64,000 bases of DNA from Pseudomonas atagonensis (GCF_011369485.1 NZ_VXCA01000012.1:227821-291820); one strand, 5' to 3'; positions 18,655 through 27,776 are shown, counted from the stretch's first letter. Notes: generated from the letters alone by a model not told the origin. Program-made: numbers and translations.

Positions 18655-19572
18655 ATGAATCGTAATGACCTGCGTCGTGTCGACCTGAACCTGCTGATCG
18701 TGTTCGAAACATTGATGCACGAACGCAGCGTGACCCGGGCCGCCGAAAAGCTGTTTCTCGGCCAACCGGCCATCAGCGCGGCGCTTTCACGCCTGCGCAG
18801 CCTGTTCGATGACCCACTGTTTGTGCGCACCGGACGCAGCATGGAACCGTCCGCCCGCGCGGTGGAAATCTTCGCCCTGCTCTCGCCTGCCCTCGACTCG
18901 ATTTCCACGGCGGTCAGCCGAGCGGCAGAATTCGACCCGGCGACCAGCACCTCGGTATTCCGCATCGGCCTGTCCGATGATGTTGAGTTCGCCCTGTTGC
19001 CGATGTTGCTCAAACGTCTGCGCGCCGAATCGCCGGGCATTGTTCTGGTGGTGCGTCGAGTCAACTACATATTGATGCCGAGCCTGCTTGCCTCCGGCGA
19101 AATCTCCATCGGTGTCAGCTACACCACCGACCTGCCGGCCAACGCCAAACGCAAAGTCTTGCGCCGCAGCCAGCCGAAACTGCTGCGTGCCGATACCGTG
19201 CCGGGGCCGTTGAGCCTGGACGACTACTGTGCCCGCCCCCATGCGCTGGTGTCGTTCGCCGGCGACCTCAGTGGTTTTATCGATGAAGAACTGGAGAAAC
19301 TCGGGCGCAAACGGCATGTGGTGCTGGCCGTGCCGCAGTTCAACGGACTCAGTACGTTGCTGGCCGGGACCGACATCGTTGCGACCGTGCCGGATTACAC
19401 GGCTGATGCGCTGACGGCTGCCGGAGGCGTACGGGCAGAAGATCCACCGCTGCCGACGCGCACGTTCGAGCTGCACATGGCGTGGCGTGGGTCGCAGGAT
19501 AACGATCCGGGCGAGCGGTGGTTACGCTCGCGAATTCAGATGTTTTTCGGCGACCCGGACAGTCTGACGTAG
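18655..19572 (+). CDS. mexT: LysR-type regulator MexT
   Basis: Transcriptional activator of mexEF-oprN. The 305-residue product begins MNRNDLRRVDLNLLIVFETLM, with a LysR helix-turn-helix (TRAAEKLFLGQPAISAALSRLR), and continues with SGEISVGVSYTT-like and PHALVSF segments that I recognise from P. aeruginosa MexT (304 residues). ATG 18655 is preceded by AGGA; the upstream open frame to 18592 lacks family similarity. It is divergent from mexS. Unlike in P. aeruginosa, mexE does not follow at once: a three-gene T6SS cassette intervenes. The reading frame looks intact, without the inactivating insertion known from some laboratory P. aeruginosa strains. Confidence 0.93.
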   Translation: MNRNDLRRVDLNLLIVFETLMHERSVTRAAEKLFLGQPAISAALSRLRSLFDDPLFVRTGRSMEPSARAVEIFALLSPALDSISTAVSRAAEFDPATSTSVFRIGLSDDVEFALLPMLLKRLRAESPGIVLVVRRVNYILMPSLLASGEISIGVSYTTDLPANAKRKVLRRSQPKLLRADTVPGPLSLDDYCARPHALVSFAGDLSGFIDEELEKLGRKRHVVLAVPQFNGLSTLLAGTDIVATVPDYTADALTAAGGVRAEDPPLPTRTFELHMAWRGSQDNDPGERWLRSRIQMFFGDPDSLT

Positions 19573-19791
19573 TAGACGCTGCCAAAAACGCGTCATAGAG
19601 ATAGTTGAACGCGGCAGTGGCTTGCGGCATTCTTCGCGGCGAAATTTCCAGGGACGGTAAAATTTTATGCGTGCTGCACGTATACAAGCACCGGTGCCCT
19701 TCGCTTTTTTCGAACACCATCAAGGTGATTGAAAGCGAACACGTGCAACCGTCGCAGTTGCCTGGCCTGAAATCTTGAAACGGAACTTCAC

Positions 19792-20289
19792 ATGAGCGGA
19801 AAACCTGCTGCACGCCTCACAGATCCCACTAGCTGCCCTCTTCCAGGACATGGAACAAATCCGATCGCCAGTGGCTCACCCAATGTCAACTTTGACGGCC
19901 TTGCTGCGGCCCGGATGACCGACAAGTCCGCATGCGGTAGCCCCATCACCGGAGGCGTCAGCGCAACAGTATTCATCAATGGCTTGAACGCTGCGACGTT
20001 AGACAGCACGGGCGGGCACGGCAATGTCGTTGTGGGGGGTTCCGGAACAGTCATCATCGGAGACACATTCGTCCCGGCACCTTTCAGCGGCTTGCTGCCG
20101 ATGCCAGTGCACTTCAGCGACAAGATCAAATTGATCGACGAAAGCACCGGTGATCCCATGCCCAATCATGGCTACGCCATTCAACGTGCGGACGGCAGTT
20201 TCGAGTATGGAACCAGTGATGCGTCGGGATTCACACACGTTGTGAGTTCACACCTGGCAGAAACCATAAAACTGTTTTTGGAAGACTGA
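19792..20289 (+). CDS. PAAR-domain T6SS spike protein with C-terminal extension
   Basis: Spike-tip protein of the type VI secretion system, 165 residues. Residues 1-~105 form a PAAR domain (MSGKPAARLTDPTSCPLPGHGTN, later VFINGLNAATLDSTGGHG and GSGTVIIGD). Residues ~105-165 form a short beta-rich transthyretin-like extension (IKLIDESTGDPMPNHGYAIQ, DGSFEYGTSDASGFTHVV) of the kind seen on VgrG, Hcp and PAAR carriers that recruit effectors. It begins the cassette and sits 4 bp before the lipase gene. GGAA lies upstream of the ATG. Confidence 0.92.
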   Translation: MSGKPAARLTDPTSCPLPGHGTNPIASGSPNVNFDGLAAARMTDKSACGSPITGGVSATVFINGLNAATLDSTGGHGNVVVGGSGTVIIGDTFVPAPFSGLLPMPVHFSDKIKLIDESTGDPMPNHGYAIQRADGSFEYGTSDASGFTHVVSSHLAETIKLFLED

Positions 20290-20293
20290 CAAC

Positions 20294-21028
20294 ATGCCGG
20301 CAGAGCAAATCAAACTTCCCAACGGTAATACCGCAAGCCTGTCAGTCACACCGACGTTGACCGTCGTGAAGGATCAGACAGTAAAGACGGCACCTGTTCC
20401 AGCGAAGAAGGCGATCGTCTTTTTCATTGGTGGGGCGGCCGACCAGGAAAAATATTATTTCCAGGGCGCTTTCCACAATATCGATGACGCCCAAAAACTG
20501 CTCGACGCAAAAATCGCCGGCAACGCGAAGCTGAAGACGAAATATACCGGACTCCCCAAAAGCTATAAGGACGCAAGGGGTTCCGGCGACATTCAGACTC
20601 ACTTCATTGAAAACATACCCAGTAAATCCTGCCCGGTTTATATCGTCGGCCATAGCCTCGGCGGGTGGAATGGCGCACATCTGTCACAGATCCTGTCCGA
20701 GGCCGGTTACACCATCAAGTTTCTGGTGACGCTCGATCCAGTGGGTGAAGGTTTTTTTGTATGGCTGGGTTCCGACATCTACTTTTCCGAACCAACGCCG
20801 GTTGCCGAAACATGGATCAACATCAGGGCGAACGCCAGCAAACCGGATAATTCTGATGGCGTCGCTGATTTCGGGGAGCGCTGGATCATCGAGGCAGGTC
20901 CGACCGTCAATAAAACCATTGATAGACACCATGCTTCGGCTGACTGGATGTTCATCGAGCCTGTTCAAGGGACCAAGTCCGCCTGCGATCTGATTTTTGA
21001 CTCAATCAACGGTATCTTCGGCCAATGA
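20294..21028 (+). CDS. Putative T6SS lipase effector (alpha/beta hydrolase, Tle-like)
   Basis: Predicted antibacterial (phospho)lipase or esterase of 244 residues. The nucleophile elbow GHSLGG places the catalytic Ser at 121; LVTLDPVGEG gives Asp148 and DRHHASADW gives His212 or 213, completing a plausible Ser-Asp-His triad. There is no signal peptide, as expected for a T6SS cargo loaded on a PAAR spike. The gene starts 4 bp after the PAAR gene and its stop overlaps the lipoprotein start (ATGA), so the three are translationally linked. The Tle-like role is inferred from gene order plus the hydrolase motif; I cannot assign a Tle subfamily. Confidence 0.82.
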   Translation: MPAEQIKLPNGNTASLSVTPTLTVVKDQTVKTAPVPAKKAIVFFIGGAADQEKYYFQGAFHNIDDAQKLLDAKIAGNAKLKTKYTGLPKSYKDARGSGDIQTHFIENIPSKSCPVYIVGHSLGGWNGAHLSQILSEAGYTIKFLVTLDPVGEGFFVWLGSDIYFSEPTPVAETWINIRANASKPDNSDGVADFGERWIIEAGPTVNKTIDRHHASADWMFIEPVQGTKSACDLIFDSINGIFGQ

Positions 21029-21540
21029 ACAGACCAGGCGTTGTCATTTATCTTGCAGTGCTTCTCTGTAGTGGCTGTGTAAAAACGGCCAGTATTCCAC
21101 CGGCCGATCTCACGTTATCGTCCTTCGAACTGGGGGCCAGCAATCTGTTCACAGCGCACTTCAGCTCAACTGTGGATTTGCAGAACGCTTTCAATGATTA
21201 CGAAAAAGCCAATCAACTCTCACCAACTCTGATTTGCTCTCTGAATCGAGACACGGAGTTCTCATCCGAGCATTCAATTGCCATAAAAGCTGAAGGACGA
21301 GTCCTCGCCAGCAGTCAAGCCAAACCCAATTACAAGTTTTCCTCGGAACTGATCTTTTACTACACCAATCCGAATGGAACGCAACGCGACTTGAATGACT
21401 ATGAAGCCATCAAGCCGTTGCTCGAGTCGCAAACTTCAATCCCGTGCAAAGTTCGCATAACTGCCTATGGCTACGAAGCCTATTACTCGAATACGTTGGA
21501 TATCCCGTCCAGGGTGATGATCGAGCAGATATTCAGATAG
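21025..21540 (+). CDS. Putative periplasmic lipoprotein immunity protein (Tli-like)
   Basis: 171-residue lipoprotein: MNRPGVVIYLAVLLCSGC ends in a lipobox whose -3 residue is Cys rather than the usual Leu, with the lipidated Cys at 18. The mature part is polar and beta-rich with two further Cys (LICSLNRD and IPCKVRI) that could form a disulfide. No enzyme motif is seen. The 4-base overlap with the lipase gene and the periplasmic location fit an immunity protein that blocks a periplasm-delivered lipase. Base composition looks lower in GC than flanking genes, a possible sign of recent acquisition. Confidence 0.75.
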   Translation: MNRPGVVIYLAVLLCSGCVKTASIPPADLTLSSFELGASNLFTAHFSSTVDLQNAFNDYEKANQLSPTLICSLNRDTEFSSEHSIAIKAEGRVLASSQAKPNYKFSSELIFYYTNPNGTQRDLNDYEAIKPLLESQTSIPCKVRITAYGYEAYYSNTLDIPSRVMIEQIFR

Positions 21541-21561
21541 ACGCCTTTCGCAGGTCAATTG

Positions 21562-21595
21562 CCGCCCCCGTTGCCAAGGTGGGGGCGGTATTTTT
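21562..21595 (+). terminator. Terminator after the T6SS cassette
   Basis: GC-rich stem CCGCCCCC / GGGGGCGG with an ~11-base loop followed by TATTTTT, 22 bp after the lipoprotein stop. It separates the cassette from mexEF-oprN. Confidence 0.85.
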
Positions 21596-21726
21596 AATCT
21601 TCGCGTAATCGCCGCCGTGCAGCCTGACCCTCGACCTTTGCGTCACGGGTAACAGAGAATTGCCTTCAAACCAATTGATAGCCCCCTAACGAAAGGTGCA
21701 TGCTAGAGGGCTCGCATCGGTCTTAT

Positions 21727-21750
21727 ATCATTCCGAATGATAGTTACCTT
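21727..21750 (+). promoter_or_regulatory. Candidate MexT box upstream of mexE
   Basis: ATCA, 5 bases, AATGAT, 4 bases, ACCTT, matching the reported MexT consensus ATCA-N5-GTCGAT-N4-ACYAT in spacing and at most defined positions. The first half is also a perfect inverted repeat, ATCATTCCGAATGAT, of the LysR nod-box form ATC-N9-GAT. It lies 75 bp before the mexE ATG. Confidence 0.68.
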
Positions 21751-21825
21751 TGCTTCATTCGATTCGTGCCATCACACCCCGCCGAGCATCATCCGCCCAT
21801 CTTCAATACATTGGCGGATGATTCC

Positions 21826-23079
21826 ATGGAACAGTCACTCAAACATTTGCGCTTCCCCTTGGCCATGTTGGCCGTGCTGGTGATGAGCGCCTGCGGCAAG
21901 ACTCCGGAGACTGCCGCCACCATGCCCGCTGCCAAAGTCAGCGTGGCCAAGGTGCTGGAACAACCGGTCAACGAGTGGGACGAATTCACCGGGCGCCTCG
22001 AAGCGCCGGAAACCGTTGAGATTCGCCCAAGGGTCTCCGGCCAGATCGACGAGGTGGCTTTCACCGAAGGCGCGCTGGTCAAGAAAGGCGACTTGCTGTT
22101 CCAGATCGATCCCCGCCCATTCCAGGCCGAAGTGCGCCGCCTCGAAGCACTGGTTGCCCAATCCCGCGCCAACGCCACCCGCAGTGAAAACGAAGCCGGT
22201 CGCGGTGAACGTCTGCGTGCCAGCAACGCCATCTCCGCAGAACTGGCCGACTCGCGCACCAGCGCCGCACAAGAAGCCCGCGCCGCTGTCGGTGCCCTGC
22301 AAGCACAACTGGATCTGGCCAAACTGAACCTGAGCTTCACCCGCGTAACCGCGCCAATCAGCGGTCGCGTCAGCCGTGCGGAAATCACCGCCGGCAACCT
22401 GGTGACCGCCGACACCACCCCGTTAACCAGCGTGGTGTCTACCGACAAGGTCTACGCCTACTTTGACGCCGACGAGCGCGTATTCCTCAAATACACCCAA
22501 CTGGCTCGCCAGGGTCAGCGCGGTGCGACCACTCCGGTGTACATGGGCCTGTCCAATGAAGACGGCAACCCGCACCTCGGCCAGATGAACTTCGTCGATA
22601 ACCAGGTCAACCCGAAAACCGGCACCATCCGTGGTCGCGCCGTGTTCGACAACAGCGACGGCACCTACACCCCGGGCCTGTATGCACGCCTGAAACTGGT
22701 GGGCAGTGGCACCTACAACGCCATGCTGATCAATGACGAAGCGGTCGGTACCGACCTCGGCAAGAAGTTCGTGCTGGTGATGGATGCGGACAACAAAACC
22801 GCTTACCGCGCCGTCGAACTCGGTCCGAAAATCGAAGGCCTGCGCATTGTCCGCACCGGTCTGAACAAGGACGACACGATCATCGTCAAGGGTCTGCAAC
22901 GGGTTCGCCCTGGCTCCCCGGTCACGCCTGAAGTGATCCCGATGGCCAGCGAGCAAACCATCGCGGCACTCGCTCAACAACGTCAAGCGCTGGAAGCCAG
23001 CAACCTGCCCAAAGTCGCACCTGCCAAAGGTGCATCGGGCTCGGTTGTGAAGCTGGCTGCTACGACCCCACGCGGTTAA
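21826..23079 (+). CDS. mexE: RND efflux periplasmic adaptor MexE
   Basis: Membrane-fusion lipoprotein linking MexF to OprN, 417 residues. A lipobox (LVMSAC) follows the signal segment MEQSLKHLRFPLAML; the mature part has the adaptor hallmarks EFTGRLEAPETVEIRPRVSG, a lipoyl half-motif, a helical hairpin (RGERLRASNAISAELADS) and DGTYTPGLYARLKLV. These segments closely match P. aeruginosa MexE. The ATG at 21826 gives the lipobox; the frame is open from 21700 but that adds 42 implausible residues. First gene of mexEF-oprN, exporting chloramphenicol, quinolones and trimethoprim in P. aeruginosa. Confidence 0.95.
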   Translation: MEQSLKHLRFPLAMLAVLVMSACGKTPETAATMPAAKVSVAKVLEQPVNEWDEFTGRLEAPETVEIRPRVSGQIDEVAFTEGALVKKGDLLFQIDPRPFQAEVRRLEALVAQSRANATRSENEAGRGERLRASNAISAELADSRTSAAQEARAAVGALQAQLDLAKLNLSFTRVTAPISGRVSRAEITAGNLVTADTTPLTSVVSTDKVYAYFDADERVFLKYTQLARQGQRGATTPVYMGLSNEDGNPHLGQMNFVDNQVNPKTGTIRGRAVFDNSDGTYTPGLYARLKLVGSGTYNAMLINDEAVGTDLGKKFVLVMDADNKTAYRAVELGPKIEGLRIVRTGLNKDDTIIVKGLQRVRPGSPVTPEVIPMASEQTIAALAQQRQALEASNLPKVAPAKGASGSVVKLAATTPRG

Positions 23080-23094
23080 GGGACGACAACTCCG

Positions 23095-26000
23095 ATGAAT
23101 TTTTCCCAATTCTTCATTTCACGGCCGATCTTCGCAGCGGTGCTGTCGCTGTTGATCCTGATCGCCGGTGCGATTTCGCTGTTCCAGCTACCGATCAGCG
23201 AATACCCGGAAGTCGTGCCGCCAACGGTGGTGGTACGCGCCAACTTCCCGGGTGCCAACCCGAAAGTCATCGGTGAAACCGTGGCCGCTCCGCTGGAGCA
23301 AGCCATCACCGGCGTCGAGAACATGTTGTACATGTCCTCGCAGTCGACCGCTGACGGCAAGATCACCCTCACCATCACCTTCGCGCTGGGCACTGACCTG
23401 GACAACGCACAGGTGCAGGTACAAAACCGGGTGACTCGTACCGAGCCGAAACTTCCCGAGGAAGTGACGCGCATCGGTATCACCGTCGACAAGGCCTCGC
23501 CCGACCTGACCATGGTTGTGCACTTGACCTCGCCGGACAAACGCTACGACATGCTCTACCTGTCCAACTACGCAATCCTCAACATCAAGGATGAGCTCGC
23601 TCGCCTCGGTGGTGTCGGTGACGTGCAGTTGTTCGGCATGGGCGATTACTCGCTGCGCGTGTGGCTCGATCCGAACAAGACTGCTTCGCGCAATCTGACG
23701 GCCACCGATGTGGTAACCGCGATCCGTGAACAGAACCGTCAGGTCGCGGCCGGTCAACTCGGTGCGCCCCCTGCTCCGAATGCCCAAAGCTTCCAGCTGT
23801 CGGTCAACACTCAGGGGCGTCTGGTCTCCGAGGAAGAGTTCGAAAACATCATTATTCGCGCAGGCGACAACGGTGAAATCACTCGCCTCAAAGACATCGC
23901 TCGCGTTGAACTGGGCTCCAGCCAATACGCTCTGCGTTCGTTGCTGAACAACCAGCCGGCGGTGGCGATCCCGATCTTCCAGCGTCCGGGCTCCAACGCC
24001 ATCGATATCTCGAACGAAGTTCGCGGCAAGATGGAAGAGCTGAAGAAAGGCTTCCCGCAAGGCATGGACTACAGCATCGTCTATGACCCGACGATCTTCG
24101 TGCGTGGCTCGATCGAAGCGGTGGTTCACACCCTCTTCGAAGCACTGATCCTCGTGGTGCTGGTGGTGATCCTGTTCCTGCAAACCTGGCGCGCCTCGAT
24201 CATTCCGTTGGTGGCGGTGCCGGTCTCGTTGATCGGTACGTTTGCGGTGATGCACCTGTTCGGCTTCTCGCTCAACGCCTTGTCGCTGTTCGGCCTGGTA
24301 CTGGCGATCGGTATCGTGGTGGACGACGCCATCGTGGTGGTGGAGAACGTTGAACGGAACATTGAACTGGGGCTCAACCCTTTCGATGCGACCAAAAAAG
24401 CCATGGGTGAAGTGACCGGCCCGATCATTGCCACAGCGCTGGTGCTGTGTGCAGTGTTTGTCCCGGCGGCATTCATCTCGGGCCTCACCGGTCAGTTCTA
24501 CAAACAGTTCGCCTTGACCATTGCGATCTCGACCGTGATCTCGGCCTTCAACTCGCTGACCCTGTCGCCAGCGCTGGCCGCCGTACTGCTGAAAAGTCAT
24601 GACGCACCGAAAGACCGCTTCTCCAAGGTGCTCGACAAGATCTTCGGTGGCTGGTTGTTCCGCCCGTTCAACCGCTTCTTCGACCGTGCCAGCCATGGCT
24701 ACGTCGGCACCGTGCGCCGGGTTATCCGTGGTAGCGGCATCGCTCTGTTCCTGTACGCAGGCCTGATGGTGCTGACTTTCTTCGGTTTCTCCAACACGCC
24801 GACCGGCTTCGTACCCGGCCAGGACAAGCAATACCTGGTGGCCTTCGCGCAACTGCCGGACGCCGCAAGCCTGGATCGCACCGAAGACGTGATCAAGCGC
24901 ATGTCCGACCTCGCTCTGAAACAGCCAGGCGTGGAAAGCGCCGTAGCGTTCCCTGGCCTGTCGATCAACGGTTTCACCAACAGCCCGAACGCCGGCATCG
25001 TGTTCGTGACCCTGAAACCGTTCGATGAACGTAAAGACCCGAGCATGTCCGCAGGTGCAATCGCCGGTGCCTTGAACGGCCAGTACGCGAACATTCAGGA
25101 AGCCTACATGGCGATCTTCCCGCCACCGCCGGTACAAGGTCTGGGCACCATTGGTGGTTTCCGTCTGCAAATCGAAGACCGGGGCAACCTGGGCTACGAC
25201 GAGCTGTACAAAGAAACCATGAACATCATCAACAAGAGCCACAGCGTGCCGGAACTGGCCGGCCTGTTCACCAGTTACACCGTGAACGTGCCGCAAGTCG
25301 ATGCCGCCATCGACCGTGAAAAAGCCAAGACCCACGGCGTGGCGGTCAGCGACATCTTCGACACCCTGCAGATCTACCTGGGTTCGCTGTATGCCAACGA
25401 CTTCAACCGCTTCGGGCGCACCTATCAGGTCAACGTTCAGGCCGAACAGCAGTTCCGCCTCGAATCCGACCAGATCGGTCAGCTGAAAGTACGTAACAAC
25501 AAGGGCGAAATGATCCCGCTGGCGACCTTCATCAAGGTCAGCGACACCTCGGGGCCGGATCGCGTGATGCACTACAACGGCTTCATCACCGCTGAAATCA
25601 ACGGTGCGGCAGCTCCGGGTTACAGCTCCGGCCAGGCGGAAAAAGCTATCGAGAAACTGCTCAAGGATGAACTTCCGAACGGCATGACCTACGAGTGGAC
25701 CGACCTGACCTACCAGCAGATTCTGTCCGGCAACACCGCACTGTTCGTGTTCCCGCTCTGCGTACTGCTGGCGTTCCTGGTACTGGCGGCTCAATACGAA
25801 AGCTGGAGCCTGCCACTGGCAGTGATCCTGATCGTACCGATGACCCTGTTGTCGGCCATCACTGGCGTGATCATTTCCGGCGGCGACAACAACATCTTCA
25901 CCCAGATCGGCTTGATCGTACTGGTGGGACTTGCCTGTAAGAACGCGATTCTGATCGTCGAGTTCGCCAAGGACAAACAGGAAGAAGGCCTCGATCCGCT

Positions 26001-26274
26001 GGCCGCCGTACTGGAAGCCTGCCGTCTGCGTCTGCGGCCGATCCTGATGACCTCGTTCGCGTTCATCATGGGTGTGGTGCCACTGGTGTTCTCCAGCGGT
26101 GCCGGTGCCGAGATGCGTCACGCCATGGGTGTGGCGGTGTTCTCCGGGATGCTCGGTGTGACCTTCTTCGGTCTGCTGCTGACGCCAGTGTTCTACGTGC
26201 TGATCCGCAACTTTGTCGAACGCAGTGAAGCCCGCAAAGCGGCCAAGGCCCTGAAATTGGAGGCGCAACAATGA
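23095..26274 (+). CDS. mexF: RND efflux transporter MexF
   Basis: Inner-membrane drug/proton antiporter of 1059 residues, the normal size for MexF (HAE1 family). The N-terminus MNFSQFFISRPIFAAVLSLL, the SEYPEVVPPTVVV segment, the TM4 proton-relay motif GIVVDDAIVVVENVERN with paired Asp, and the second-half GLACKNAILIVEFAK are all present. Two periplasmic loops and 12 predicted membrane helices fit the family. It starts 15 bp after mexE and overlaps oprN by 4 bp (ATGA), so it is co-translated with it. Confidence 0.97.
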   Translation: MNFSQFFISRPIFAAVLSLLILIAGAISLFQLPISEYPEVVPPTVVVRANFPGANPKVIGETVAAPLEQAITGVENMLYMSSQSTADGKITLTITFALGTDLDNAQVQVQNRVTRTEPKLPEEVTRIGITVDKASPDLTMVVHLTSPDKRYDMLYLSNYAILNIKDELARLGGVGDVQLFGMGDYSLRVWLDPNKTASRNLTATDVVTAIREQNRQVAAGQLGAPPAPNAQSFQLSVNTQGRLVSEEEFENIIIRAGDNGEITRLKDIARVELGSSQYALRSLLNNQPAVAIPIFQRPGSNAIDISNEVRGKMEELKKGFPQGMDYSIVYDPTIFVRGSIEAVVHTLFEALILVVLVVILFLQTWRASIIPLVAVPVSLIGTFAVMHLFGFSLNALSLFGLVLAIGIVVDDAIVVVENVERNIELGLNPFDATKKAMGEVTGPIIATALVLCAVFVPAAFISGLTGQFYKQFALTIAISTVISAFNSLTLSPALAAVLLKSHDAPKDRFSKVLDKIFGGWLFRPFNRFFDRASHGYVGTVRRVIRGSGIALFLYAGLMVLTFFGFSNTPTGFVPGQDKQYLVAFAQLPDAASLDRTEDVIKRMSDLALKQPGVESAVAFPGLSINGFTNSPNAGIVFVTLKPFDERKDPSMSAGAIAGALNGQYANIQEAYMAIFPPPPVQGLGTIGGFRLQIEDRGNLGYDELYKETMNIINKSHSVPELAGLFTSYTVNVPQVDAAIDREKAKTHGVAVSDIFDTLQIYLGSLYANDFNRFGRTYQVNVQAEQQFRLESDQIGQLKVRNNKGEMIPLATFIKVSDTSGPDRVMHYNGFITAEINGAAAPGYSSGQAEKAIEKLLKDELPNGMTYEWTDLTYQQILSGNTALFVFPLCVLLAFLVLAAQYESWSLPLAVILIVPMTLLSAITGVIISGGDNNIFTQIGLIVLVGLACKNAILIVEFAKDKQEEGLDPLAAVLEACRLRLRPILMTSFAFIMGVVPLVFSSGAGAEMRHAMGVAVFSGMLGVTFFGLLLTPVFYVLIRNFVERSEARKAAKALKLEAQQ

Positions 26275-27692
26275 GTCTGAAAGTCTTCCTGCCGAGTCTG
26301 CTGGTGCTGGCCCTCAGCGCCTGCGCCGTCGGCCCCGACTACAAGACCCCAGCCACGGAGGCGGCCAACATCACGGCCGTCACCGACGGCGCCGCCGGGC
26401 AAAAGAACTTCGACCGTTCGAAATTCGAAGGCATCTGGTGGCAGCAGTTCGACGACCCGACTCTCAACCAGTTGGTGACTCAATCGCTGCAAGGCAACCG
26501 TGAATTGCGCGTGGCATTCGCTCGCTGGAAAGCCGCCCGGGCGATCCGCGACGACGTCAGCAACGATGCGATGCCGACCATCACCAGCCGCGCCAGCAGT
26601 GATCTGGCCAAGGGTCAAATCCCAGGCCAGACCACCAAACGGGTCAACAGTGAACGCTATGACCTGGGGCTGGACATGGCCTGGGAACTGGATTTGTTCG
26701 GGCGTATCCAGCGCAATCTGGAAGCCAGCGACGCCGACCAGCAAGCCGCCGAAGCCGATCTGTATCAACTGCAAGTCACCATGATTGCCGAACTGGTCGA
26801 TGCCTACGGTCAATTGCGCGGTGCCCAGCTGCGGGAAAAAATCGCCGTGGCCAACCTGAACAATCAGCAGGAGTCGCGCAAGATCACAATCAGCCTGCGT
26901 GACGCCGGCGTTGGCGATCAGCTCGACGTCGAACGTGCCGACGCGCGTCTGGCCTCGGTCGAAGCCAGCGTGCCGCAATTGCAGGCGGAACAGGTTCGGC
27001 AGAAAAACCGCATCGCCACCCTGCTGGGTGAGCGTCCGGACAAGCTGACTGTCGATTTGAGTCCCAAAGACTTGCCGGCAATCGCCAAGGCACTGCCAAT
27101 CGGTAACCCGGGCGAACTGCTGCAGCGTCGTCCGGACATCCTCAGCGCCGAACGCAAACTGGCTTCTGCCACGGCGCGGATCGGTGTAGCGAAAGCCGAT
27201 CTGTTCCCACGGGTCAGCCTTAGCGGTTTCCTCGGCTGGACGGCCGGCCGTGGTTCGCAGATCGGTTCCTCGGCGGCCAACGCCTGGGCGCTGGGCCCGA
27301 GCATCACCTGGGCGGCGTTCGACCTTGGCAGCGTCCGCGCCCGTTTGCGCGGCGCCGATGCCGATGCCGAAGGCGCACTGGCGACTTACGAGCAACAAGT
27401 GCTGCTGGCTCTCGAAGAGTCGGAAAACGCGTTCAGCGATTACGGCAAACGTCAGCAACGGTTGATCTCGCTGATCCGCCAGAGCGAATCGAGCCGCAAG
27501 GCTGCCGATCTCGCCGAGATTCGCTACCGCGAAGGCACCACGGACTTTCTTGTACTGCTGGACGCCCAGCGTGAACGTCTGAACGCCGAAGACAGCCAGG
27601 CTCAGGCCGAAGTCGATCTGTATCGCGGCATCGTCGCGATCTATAAAGCCCTTGGCGGCGGCTGGCAACCAGAGACGGTCGCCAGCAAATAA
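26271..27692 (+). CDS. oprN: Outer-membrane efflux channel OprN
   Basis: TolC-like outer-membrane factor of 473 residues. Signal peptide and lipobox (LLVLALSACAVGPDYKTP) are followed by two outer-membrane efflux repeats: WWQQFDDPTLNQLV, GLDMAWELDLFGR, LLQRRPDILSAERKLASA, the trademark segment for NodT-type channels. It completes the MexEF-OprN tripartite pump. The ATG overlaps the mexF stop, and the gene ends before a strong terminator at 27744. Confidence 0.95.
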   Translation: MSLKVFLPSLLVLALSACAVGPDYKTPATEAANITAVTDGAAGQKNFDRSKFEGIWWQQFDDPTLNQLVTQSLQGNRELRVAFARWKAARAIRDDVSNDAMPTITSRASSDLAKGQIPGQTTKRVNSERYDLGLDMAWELDLFGRIQRNLEASDADQQAAEADLYQLQVTMIAELVDAYGQLRGAQLREKIAVANLNNQQESRKITISLRDAGVGDQLDVERADARLASVEASVPQLQAEQVRQKNRIATLLGERPDKLTVDLSPKDLPAIAKALPIGNPGELLQRRPDILSAERKLASATARIGVAKADLFPRVSLSGFLGWTAGRGSQIGSSAANAWALGPSITWAAFDLGSVRARLRGADADAEGALATYEQQVLLALEESENAFSDYGKRQQRLISLIRQSESSRKAADLAEIRYREGTTDFLVLLDAQRERLNAEDSQAQAEVDLYRGIVAIYKALGGGWQPETVASK

Positions 27693-27743
27693 CCTTCTAT
27701 TGTTAAAGAGCTCCTTTGGTTGGCCGCAACCAACCAATTTTTT

Positions 27744-27776
27744 GCCCCGCGTATCATTCGGTCGCGGGGCTTTTTT
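27744..27776 (+). terminator. Rho-independent terminator after mexEF-oprN
   Basis: Stem GCCCCGCG / CGCGGGGC, 11-base loop, then six T on the plus strand. The stop codon of the convergent gene at 27754 lies in the loop. On the minus strand the stem is followed by A residues, so it should work only for oprN. Confidence 0.92.

Noticed and set aside
23188..26271. 1027-codon minus-strand open frame opposite mexF
   Set aside because: The His/Gln/Arg-rich translation is typical of the antisense of a high-GC gene; mexF is unambiguous.
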